Position numbers and translations under genes: made by a program | Assembly (NCBI GenBank): GCA_910589665.1 | Contig: CAJUTR010000009.1 | Span: forward strand, 1-27,399 | Direction: 5' to 3' | Source of the DNA: an uncultured Eubacterium sp. | GTDB lineage: Bacteria; Bacillota; Clostridia; Lachnospirales; Lachnospiraceae | Length of the DNA stretch: 27,399 bases | Part shown: piece after piece, positions 21,993 to 27,399 of the stretch | Position numbering within the stretch: position 1 is the first letter of the stretch | Layout: each line of letters opens with the position of its first letter | Notes under the pieces: model-generated | Database searches by the model: none | Told to the model about the DNA's origin: nothing | What the model saw: the letters and a program-made list of their open reading frames with translations, nothing else

Positions 21993-22226
21993 CTAAATGT
22001 CAGTTTTCTTGCGGAAACGCTCTTTAGCGTCTTCTGCACAAGCTTTTTGGATCATTTTCCTGTACGATTCCATGACATCATACCCGTCCATAAAGCTGTC
22101 CTGTAAATACTTCCATATCATTCTGCGCATGGCGATTTTTCTGTAACAGTGCTTATAAAGCAGATGGATCAGCCAGCCAACGATAGTAACTATAGATATT
22201 GCTTGTGCGATTAGTTCTGTAGTCAT
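21993..22226 (-). CDS. Small membrane-anchored protein
   Basis: A 77-residue protein with one N-terminal membrane helix (ELIAQAISIVTIVGWLIHLL) and a basic, helical cytoplasmic part (YRKIAMRRMIWKYLQDSFMD and onward). Second gene of the long operon, nine bases after the first. The ribosome site is modest. No family recognised. Position and shape would fit an accessory conjugation protein. Confidence 0.55.
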   Translation of the reverse strand: MTTELIAQAISIVTIVGWLIHLLYKHCYRKIAMRRMIWKYLQDSFMDGYDVMESYRKMIQKACAEDAKERFRKKTDI

Positions 22227-22235
22227 GGCAGATCA

Positions 22236-22550
22236 TCACCACCTTTCCAGTCGCTTCAGCGAGCCCTTTAGATATGTAGCCATAATAGCCCGGCAGCAGC
22301 CACCTACATCTGGGTTTATACTGGCGAGCTGCTCGGCCATCATGCCCAAGCTGCCAATGTTTTGCATTGACCCTCTGGCAAGCTGAGCGGCGAGCTTGTC
22401 CTGCGCGAAATCGAGCGTTGCCTGATCCAGCATCATATTAGCGGTGTGTTTTGCCATCCAGCTCAGATTGCGTGGCATGGGGGTGTAGTTAGTGGCGGTT
22501 TCTATGACTGTGTCGTCATAGCCGTCCGGGTAAATGTTTTGTTGGTTCAT
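22236..22550 (-). CDS. Conserved small protein, first gene of the operon
   Basis: A 104-residue soluble, mostly helical protein starting MNQQNIYPDGYDDTVIETAT behind AGGAGG. It contains PRNLSWMAKHTANMMLDQAT and ends KGSLKRLERW. Not recognised. It is the first gene after the bipartite motif at 22645-22677, so it opens the 13.5-kb transcription unit of transfer, methylation and integration genes. Confidence 0.6.
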   Translation of the reverse strand: MNQQNIYPDGYDDTVIETATNYTPMPRNLSWMAKHTANMMLDQATLDFAQDKLAAQLARGSMQNIGSLGMMAEQLASINPDVGGCCRAIMATYLKGSLKRLERW

Positions 22551-22644
22551 AAGAATGTCCTCCTATCATTGATTTTTGATAGTAAATATCCATATTGAAA
22601 GGCTGAATTATAAGTTGCCCTTGATGCGGATTTTTCTATCTAAT

Positions 22645-22677
22645 ATACATAGGACGCTTTAGGAAGATTTGAGTAAG
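22645..22677 (-). promoter_or_regulatory. Bipartite promoter/activator motif, copy B
   Basis: On the minus strand this reads CTTACTCAAAT, 11 unrelated bases, then GTCCTATGTAT. Exactly the same two 11-mers with the same spacing occur at 27026-27058. It lies about 95 bases before the first gene of the long operon. It does not match a standard SigA promoter well, so an element-specific factor is likely. Confidence 0.75.
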
Positions 22678-22715
22678 TATTTTATAAAAATTCAGAAGAA
22701 TTTTTTTGAACACCA

Positions 22716-22743
22716 AAAAAGACGCCTTAAAAAGCGCCTTTTT
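22716..22743. terminator. Bidirectional terminator
   Basis: AAAAAGACGC (22716-22725) pairs with GCGCCTTTTT (22734-22743), with one mismatch. A-runs and T-runs flank it on both sides. It separates the cargo gene at 22765 from the long operon. Confidence 0.7.
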
Positions 22744-22764
22744 AGAAGAGTAGTTTTTGCGGTA

Positions 22765-24027
22765 TTATATTTGTTTAAGTTTTCTCGGACACCTTAAAAT
22801 TTTAAGCAGTAGTATGACAATGATAATCAGACAAATAGCGTTCAAAACAGTATAAACAGCAATTATAGTGTTGCATCTTCTGTTATCTTGGATAATAATT
22901 TTAACAGAATCTTCTATGGTAGTATCATTCACGCCAACCCATACGAAATTTTCTATTGTATCAATGCTTTCTTCTAAATTATTATCAACTACTTCAGCAG
23001 TAAAGCGAATGAACGCGTTACCACCATTCTTACCATCAGGGCTACCAAGGTAGCTACCGATGTTTACACCACGGGTTACAATGTCACCATCCGGGGTCAA
23101 AGTTGCCCAGTTTGGATAGTTCATGTTGTAAAGCTTGGTCGTACCAGGAACATACTTCAAGTTGCCTGGTAGGATATCGCGAATCATCACGTTATCCTGA
23201 GTTTCAGTACCAGTGTTGTTGTACTCAATCTGGAACTCAACCTGTTCACCGATCTCGGCATCAACAACTTCGCTCCATTCCTTAGTACCAACAAGACGGC
23301 TCATTGTTTTAACTGTAAAATCATAGTCATAAACAACTTTTACTTGGATAGTTATATAACTCTTATATGCATCGCCGCCCGGAATTTGACCATCCAATGC
23401 ATCGTAGCCAATCAAAGCCCCTCCCTCGGATGCTTTCGTCGCAATCTCATCACCCAAAGTTATCCCTTCCTGGCCGATTCCACCATTGTACAGCAATGCA
23501 GAGCCATAAACATACTCCAAGTGGAAATTTTTATTGCTGTTAAAATTTATGTAGTCCCAGTATTCGCCTGGGCTGGCATTTGAGGATTCAATAAAGCCGT
23601 TTACCTGTACCTGTTTGCTGGAAGTTGATGGGATACTGAAAGCGACCTTCACATCTTCAGCGGCCGCATCAAAACCGTTCGGGTTATTATTGTTCACATA
23701 AAGGCGGATAACGTAAGTCTCGCCATCCTCGGCCTCAATATTACCACCTTGCCATGTACTTTGTGGATTTTTTGCAAAGCCATTACTGTCGGCTTCCATA
23801 GCTGAAACGAAATCTTTTTCATTGCCGATTTCAGCGTCGCTGATTGAATTAAAGAAAGGTGTATTACCAAAATCATCGGCGTGTTCACTGATGTATTGTG
23901 TCGAATAGCTTGGTCGACCTCCACTGTCGTCGCCCCAAGCAAAAGCAGTTGTAGGACATACTGCCATGCTCACCAGGACGGTTAAGAATATTACAATTAT
24001 AAAATTTGTTTTATTATTTTCTTTCAT
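22765..24027 (-). CDS. Secreted, membrane-anchored surface protein with DUF11-like domain
   Basis: A 420-residue protein. It has a signal peptide with a hydrophobic core at residues 9-24 and a likely cut after AFA at 30. A first extracellular domain with many Asn and Asp follows. A second beta domain, about residues 235-365, has VGTKEWSEVVDAEIGEQVEF, IEYNNTGTETQDNVMIRD and LPGNLKYVPGTTKLYN, the pattern of DUF11/isopeptide-like repeats. A C-terminal membrane helix (about 385-410) ends in a basic tail, RCPRKLKQI. It probably displays an adhesin-like domain on the cell. It is not a typical transfer protein and is AT-rich compared with the operon next to it, so it is likely cargo. Ribosome site GAGGGAG. 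Confidence 0.75.
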   Translation of the reverse strand: MKENNKTNFIIVIFLTVLVSMAVCPTTAFAWGDDSGGRPSYSTQYISEHADDFGNTPFFNSISDAEIGNEKDFVSAMEADSNGFAKNPQSTWQGGNIEAEDGETYVIRLYVNNNNPNGFDAAAEDVKVAFSIPSTSSKQVQVNGFIESSNASPGEYWDYINFNSNKNFHLEYVYGSALLYNGGIGQEGITLGDEIATKASEGGALIGYDALDGQIPGGDAYKSYITIQVKVVYDYDFTVKTMSRLVGTKEWSEVVDAEIGEQVEFQIEYNNTGTETQDNVMIRDILPGNLKYVPGTTKLYNMNYPNWATLTPDGDIVTRGVNIGSYLGSPDGKNGGNAFIRFTAEVVDNNLEESIDTIENFVWVGVNDTTIEDSVKIIIQDNRRCNTIIAVYTVLNAICLIIIVILLLKILRCPRKLKQI

Positions 24028-24128
24028 TGATTCTCCCTCAAGCCCGTAATATCAACTTTCTTTCTGGAATCTATATCTTCTATATTAAAATCATGTAAAT
24101 AAAGTTGAGCTATGTATTTTTACTGTTT

Positions 24129-25106
24129 TTATTTGGGAAATTCTACGCTTCCCGAAACAGTACCTTGGCTTATAACCTCCTTACAAGGAGCTATTATAGG
24201 TATCCTAGCTTGTTTCTCTTGACCTTCTTCGAGAGTGTCATTCCGTAATGGTTCCATAGAATATTCCTCAGCAATCAGAACGTTAGAGGAATCCGAATCT
24301 TGCCCAGGTTTATTCACCAAAATAATCAGTATTAAACAAACGATGCTAGCGAGCACTGCCGTAATAAGCTCTTTTGATATGTCAAAGATTTGCTCATCTT
24401 CTTCATCTACATTTCCATCAATAGGTATCTTAGTCTCATGATTATGCAAAACTAAGCCACATATAGAAACTTTAAACGTTATTATTCTATAATGCTGCAC
24501 TTTGATTTCGTCGGCATCGATCTCTGCCAAATTGTCTTTTACAAAGGAACTGTTATCCAAATAGTCAGTAATAGGCAATGATAACTTTTTTGGTATTCTA
24601 TCATTGCAAAAATCTTCATAGACTTTATTTGTAAATTCTGATATTTCTTCCTTTTTATTTTTTATTTCGATAAGAGCTTTTGATAACTCTTCAATAATGT
24701 TATTTTCTACCTCACGTAATAAATTGTCTTTATCTTTTCGTTCTTTCTTTTCTAATCTCTTATTATACGAATGAGCACATTCATAATATTTCTTACGCCT
24801 TTTCCTCAGTTTTTCAACAAAACCATCAAGAAAACCGTATGCCATTAACATTATTTCAGCGTCATCCGTCGATAAGAACTCCATAAAGATACTGATTAGA
24901 TATGCCGAACAAAAGTCGTCATATTGATTTCCAGTAGTTCCATATTGTTGAGTAGATAATGAGATGTTTGGAAATCGCTCTTTCACAAAACCTTCACCTA
25001 TAAGCGGCCCAACAAGTTCTCGCACACGTTTTACTGGGGAGCCATTACGTATTTGCTTTAAAAGGCTGTCAATTTCTGAGGCACTATTTAGTTTATATGC
25101 CGCCAA
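24129..25106 (-). CDS. Unknown membrane protein with coiled coil and outer tail
   Basis: A protein of about 325 residues. The TTG start at 25106 has GGGGGTGAG directly upstream; an in-frame ATG 11 codons earlier has no such site. The N-terminal 90 residues are globular. About residues 100-160 are a highly charged helical segment (KLRKRRKKYYECAHSYNKRL and onward). A single membrane helix at about 245-264 (LITAVLASIVCLILIILV) separates the large inside part from a 60-residue tail with one Cys and acidic stretches. I do not recognise a family. The shape suggests a membrane sensor or anchor. It is transcribed with the surface protein 101 bases downstream. Confidence 0.6.
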   Translation of the reverse strand: MAAYKLNSASEIDSLLKQIRNGSPVKRVRELVGPLIGEGFVKERFPNISLSTQQYGTTGNQYDDFCSAYLISIFMEFLSTDDAEIMLMAYGFLDGFVEKLRKRRKKYYECAHSYNKRLEKKERKDKDNLLREVENNIIEELSKALIEIKNKKEEISEFTNKVYEDFCNDRIPKKLSLPITDYLDNSSFVKDNLAEIDADEIKVQHYRIITFKVSICGLVLHNHETKIPIDGNVDEEDEQIFDISKELITAVLASIVCLILIILVNKPGQDSDSSNVLIAEEYSMEPLRNDTLEEGQEKQARIPIIAPCKEVISQGTVSGSVEFPK

Positions 25107-25231
25107 TTCCTCACCCCCTCTGTAATATAATAATATCACAGAGCATGATTACGTTGCAACCTAATAAAAACATTCTTTTAAGAGTGCACTAGCGATACAA
25201 TACCCTTAGAGTAGATATAGGTTAAAATATA

Positions 25232-25274
25232 AAGCTGCCGCATAATTAGTATCCCAATTATTTTGCGACAGCTT
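25232..25274 (-). terminator. Terminator-like hairpin AAGCTG/CAGCTT
   Basis: AAGCTG (25232-25237) pairs with CAGCTT (25269-25274), with inner CGCA/TGCG and TAATT/AATTA pairing. It follows the stop of the gene at 25283 by nine bases and has A/T-rich flanks, so it probably ends that transcript. Confidence 0.6.
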
Positions 25275-25282
25275 ATCGTTAC

Positions 25283-25867
25283 TTACAAATTAGTATATTC
25301 TGCAATTTCTACATACTGTTCATCGGAAAACGGATTTGTTTTTTTAGGATCTTTAAAGAAGAAATCTATTTCCCGTCTGGTATGTCCGGTATATTCTATG
25401 ACTTGAGTACGCCGTTGCCCGCCATTAAAATAGCCAAATGAAACTAGGTATTTGGTATCAGACCCGCCATAAACACTCGGGACGTCAAATCGCACCTCAA
25501 TCCTATCTTGCAACTTCACACTCAGACATAAATAGCCAGTTTCTTTAGTTCTGTAATTATAGAAGTCTAAACAAATACGACCAACTGCTACATGGAAAGA
25601 AATAATTTGCCACTCAGGATACTTTCCACGCAAAACATCTGCATAATTAGCAAGAAAAAAATCAGTTTCTTCTTGCTCAGCATTCCAATCTTTGTCAACG
25701 GCATTAACCAAATCCTCGACGCAGCTCGTCGGTTTTCCGGAATACGACATATTAGTCATTCTGATTGGCTGGCATTTTCTTTCCACTAGTGCCTCATAAT
25801 GCATATCGCCACCAATCACTGTGTACCCGTGATTTGTCAAGTCCAACCTATATTCTAATAATCTCAT
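25283..25867 (-). CDS. Unknown soluble protein, 194 aa
   Basis: A 194-residue protein starting MRLLEYRLDLTNHGYTVIGG, with GGGGGT... upstream of the ATG (AGGGGGT). It is rich in aromatic and charged residues, with alternating strands (ISFHVAVGRICLDFYNYRTK; YLVSFGYFNGG). It has no signal peptide and no membrane helix. I recognise no domain. It forms its own unit, with a terminator behind it and a large hairpin plus a palindrome in its leader, so it is probably separately regulated cargo. Confidence 0.6.
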   Translation of the reverse strand: MRLLEYRLDLTNHGYTVIGGDMHYEALVERKCQPIRMTNMSYSGKPTSCVEDLVNAVDKDWNAEQEETDFFLANYADVLRGKYPEWQIISFHVAVGRICLDFYNYRTKETGYLCLSVKLQDRIEVRFDVPSVYGGSDTKYLVSFGYFNGGQRRTQVIEYTGHTRREIDFFFKDPKKTNPFSDEQYVEIAEYTNL

Positions 25868-25902
25868 GGTATTTACCCCCTTTAAATAAATGAAATTTAT
25901 TG

Positions 25903-25957
25903 GATTATTGTGCTATCGCCTCTTCTCCCAAGAGAAAGGGCGATTTACACAATAATC
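25903..25957. promoter_or_regulatory. Long leader hairpin upstream of the 194-aa gene
   Basis: GATTATTGTG (25903-25912) pairs with CACAATAATC (25948-25957). Inside it ATCGCC pairs with GGCGAT and TTCTC with GAGAA, giving an almost continuous 55-base stem-loop. A second small hairpin, AATAAAT-GAA-ATTTATT, lies between it and the start codon. It may be an attenuator, an RNA-binding site or a bidirectional terminator. Confidence 0.6.
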
Positions 25958-26013
25958 AGAGGGGTAATCGATATATGTAATATACTAATAGAAGCGTTAA
26001 TGTTCATAAACAA

Positions 26014-26029
26014 GTTAGTTTATACTAAC
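26014..26029. promoter_or_regulatory. Operator-like palindrome GTTAGT-TTAT-ACTAAC
   Basis: Perfect 6-bp arms with a 4-base spacer, about 150 bases before the 194-aa gene. On the minus strand it contains TAGTATAAAC, close to a -10 box. A regulator site overlapping a promoter is plausible. Confidence 0.4.
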
Positions 26030-26241
26030 CATTGTAGCACACATGTCCGAAAATGTCAAGTATTAGAAATTTGTTAAGAATACTCAGTGCCGATCTTAAT
26101 ATCTTTTACGCAATATTCAACCCCTTATTTTTACGCTTTTTTACGGAAAATTATTTTTTCTTACGAATCAACTGCCTAATCATTTTTCTGTTATTGTTGT
26201 AATTAAGCAAGAGCTCTGCTTAAAAATCGCTAGGAGGTGAT

Positions 26242-26340
26242 ATAGCCAAAAAACAAATAGGCATCGCATGCACAGAAAAAAGCCAGCCAGCGGCTGGGCA
26301 GTTCAATGCTGGCAAGTTTGGCCAAATAAATAACTATTAA
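26242..26340 (+). other. Possible 32-codon ORF lacking an ATG, behind a perfect Shine-Dalgarno
   Basis: AGGAGGTGAT is followed directly by ATA GCC AAA AAA and an open frame of 32 codons (AKKQIGIACTEKSQPAAGQF and onward) ending TAA at 26338. No ATG, GTG or TTG is in frame behind the ribosome site. Either ATA is used, or the start codon was lost from a former gene, or the site is part of a non-coding leader. Confidence 0.3.
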
Positions 26341-26355
26341 CATAGATCAATGGAA

Positions 26356-26482
26356 GATCCGCAGGGGCATTAGCGCAGTGCGGGGATGCTTTTTAGCATC
26401 CCCCTTGCTGCTCTTATTCTCTACGGATCATCAGAACATCAATAGGACATATGGCTCCTGCGGATCGAATCGCAGAAAGGAG
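26356..26482 (+). promoter_or_regulatory. Structured leader RNA with two alternative foldings
   Basis: GATCCGCAGG (26356-26365) can pair perfectly with CCTGCGGATC (26457-26466) and would enclose a strong hairpin, GGGGATGCT-TTTT-AGCATCCCC (26382-26403), extended by GCAG/CTGC. Alternatively CTGCG (26458-26462) can pair with CGCAG (26471-26475), directly next to the ribosome site AAAGGAG (26476-26482) of the sigma-like gene. The two cannot form together, so the region looks like a switch. Confidence 0.6.
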
Positions 26483-26488
26483 TCATAT

Positions 26489-27022
26489 ATGGCATCAGAA
26501 TGGTATGATTATCATGAATTAAAAGATTATCTCTATAAATTGTGGAAAGGTAAGGTATGGGACAGTTTGAGCCAAGAAATAAAACGTATATACTGGAATG
26601 ATCTGCAGAAATTACGTGGCGAAGCCAATGCAGATATGGAACTTGGTGGTAGCGATGAAGAAGCCTTTTTGTGCGCTTTGCAGCCAGATGATGAGGATGA
26701 CGGAAAAAAGGCCAAGAAAAAGCGCAAAAAAGGCAATTACTTGCGCGCTTATTCTATCGAACGGGCAATGGAAAATGGAATTGACTACCCCTATTCCTTT
26801 ACACCGGAAGAGTACGTTATAAAAAGCGAGCAGTATGAAGAACTGTATGCCGCTCTTGCTACACTAGATGATTTTGATAGAAGTATTATCGAGATGTATT
26901 ATTTTATGAATATGAAGGAGCAGCAAATTGGGCAAGAGCTTGATACTGTACGGTGGGATGTCAACAACCATAAGAGGAGCAGTCTGAAAAAAATGAGGAA
27001 GATTTTAACAGAAAAACAGTAA
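26489..27022 (+). CDS. Sigma-70 region-4-like regulator
   Basis: A 177-residue protein; start ATG with AAAGGAG upstream (an in-frame ATG farther left lies inside the leader structure). The N-terminal 60 residues are helical and charged. A linker at about 66-82 changes from acidic (DDEDDG) to strongly basic (KKAKKKRKK). The C-terminal 60 residues (ALATLDDFDRSIIEMYYF, then EQQIGQELDTVRWDVNNHKR) form a helix-turn-helix like sigma-70 region 4. A clear region 2 for -10 binding is not seen. Small sigma-like proteins of this kind, such as Orf7 of Tn916, activate transfer operons of conjugative transposons. A bipartite motif begins four bases after its stop and recurs before the long operon, so this protein is the leading candidate to bind it. 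Confidence 0.72.
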   Translation: MASEWYDYHELKDYLYKLWKGKVWDSLSQEIKRIYWNDLQKLRGEANADMELGGSDEEAFLCALQPDDEDDGKKAKKKRKKGNYLRAYSIERAMENGIDYPYSFTPEEYVIKSEQYEELYAALATLDDFDRSIIEMYYFMNMKEQQIGQELDTVRWDVNNHKRSSLKKMRKILTEKQ

Positions 27023-27025
27023 TCT

Positions 27026-27058
27026 CTTACTCAAATATCCAATAAATGTCCTATGTAT
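27026..27058 (+). promoter_or_regulatory. Bipartite promoter/activator motif, copy A
   Basis: CTTACTCAAAT (27026-27036), 11 bases, GTCCTATGTAT (27048-27058), then TATAGAAG. Same halves and spacing as the minus-strand site at 22645-22677. It lies between the sigma-like gene and the gene at 27137. Confidence 0.75.
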
Positions 27059-27075
27059 TATAGAAGGGTATATTT

Positions 27076-27101
27076 CTCTAGCGGTGAATGTACCGCTAGA
27101 G
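27076..27101 (+). promoter_or_regulatory. Perfect 10-bp hairpin in the leader of the last gene
   Basis: CTCTAGCGGT pairs with ACCGCTAGAG around the loop GAATGT, 17 bases downstream of motif A. It would be at or near the 5' end of the transcript and could stabilise it or act as an operator. No T-run follows, so it is not a simple terminator. Confidence 0.55.
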
Positions 27102-27136
27102 GGATGCCCCTCAATAAAAACCAGGAGGTAAAGTAT

Positions 27137-27399
27137 ATGAAAACAAACAACACCAAAAAGAACAGAAATGACGCCAGGGACGCAAAAGTGAACCGGAATC
27201 AGAAGGAATGCAAAAAAGAGCCGTATATTCCCGGCCTGTTTGATAAGCCGGCGATTGAAGTGGCAGAAGTCGGAGTGCCACTCGGTATGGAAGCCTACTC
27301 AGACACGGACAGCGACGATCCGACATTGGTAGACAAGGAGCATTATGGCAAAATATATACGGTAACAGATGGTTCATTTTATACAATTAGATTAGGTAT
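27137..27399 (+). CDS. Unknown protein, N-terminal part (runs off window)
   Basis: ATG behind CCAGGAGG, with 87 codons visible and no stop. The N-terminus is very basic and Asn-rich (MKTNNTKKNRNDARDAKVNR). It is followed by YIPGLFDKPAIEVAEVGVPL, an acidic stretch (SDTDSDDPT) and HYGKIYTVTDGSFYTIRLG. No domain recognised. It is the first gene after motif A and could open the rightward operon of the element. Confidence 0.6.
   Translation, partial: MKTNNTKKNRNDARDAKVNRNQKECKKEPYIPGLFDKPAIEVAEVGVPLGMEAYSDTDSDDPTLVDKEHYGKIYTVTDGSFYTIRLG

Noticed and set aside
26378..26488. Earlier ATG for the sigma-like gene
   Set aside because: It lies inside the strong GGGGATGCT hairpin without a ribosome site. 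The ATG at 26489 has AAAGGAG and begins the conserved protein.
1..27399. CRISPR arrays, tRNA, rRNA, insertion-sequence transposases
   Set aside because: No regularly spaced repeats, cloverleaf segments with CCA-type ends, rRNA-like stretches or DDE/HUH transposase motifs were recognised by eye. A covariance-model scan would be decisive.

Overview
The window looks like accessory DNA of a Firmicute, probably Clostridia or Negativicutes. The reasons are strong AGGAGG-type ribosome sites, TTG starts, four large serine recombinase genes or remnants, and an integrative-element gene set familiar from gut Firmicutes (amidoligase, gamma-glutamylcyclotransferase, 'virulence-related', DUF4314, DUF5049, replication-relaxation). 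No rRNA, tRNA, CRISPR array or housekeeping gene was seen. The organism cannot be named from the sequence.

Layout. (1) 1-4.2 kb: the 3' end of one serine recombinase, a RelE-type toxin-antitoxin pair, a complete serine recombinase with a small gene upstream, a YafQ-type toxin-antitoxin pair, and a small XRE repressor flanked by matching operator-like palindromes. (2) 4.2-7.5 kb, plus strand, AT-rich: a 49-aa gene, a 27-aa holin-like type I toxin, and a two-gene OLD nuclease/UvrD-type helicase operon resembling a compact Gabija anti-phage system. (3) 7.5-9.0 kb: a scar zone with a truncated toxin, a second copy of a serine-recombinase 3' end and a lectin-like C-terminal fragment, followed by an apparently intact VbhA-Fic pair. 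(4) 9.0-22.6 kb: one long minus-strand operon, visibly richer in GC. It encodes, in transcription order, two small proteins, an MT-A70 methyltransferase, a small membrane protein, a VirD4/TraG-type ATPase, a replication-relaxation protein, small conserved proteins, a C5 cytosine methyltransferase, an HTH/zinc protein, amidoligase, GGCT, DUF5049, a virulence-like protein, DUF4314 and two overlapping serine recombinases. The last recombinase has an in-frame TGA. (5) 22.7-25.9 kb: three AT-rich cargo genes, two of them with predicted membrane segments. (6) 26.2-27.4 kb, plus strand: a structured leader, a sigma-region-4-like regulator, and the start of another gene.

How it may work together. Region 4 reads as the replication/transfer-coupling, modification and integration half of an integrative and conjugative element (ICE). 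The relaxase and type IV secretion channel are not visible and may lie to the right. The most striking non-coding signal is a bipartite motif, CTTACTCAAAT-N11-GTCCTATGTAT. It occurs twice: on the minus strand just upstream of the 13.5-kb operon, and on the plus strand four bases after the sigma-like gene. This suggests one element-encoded regulator controls both divergent halves. The leader of the regulator gene can form two mutually exclusive foldings next to its ribosome site, which suggests a further layer of control. The left part carries defence and addiction genes (OLD/helicase, Fic, two RelE-type systems, a type I toxin). Repeated recombinase ends there suggest successive insertions at one place.
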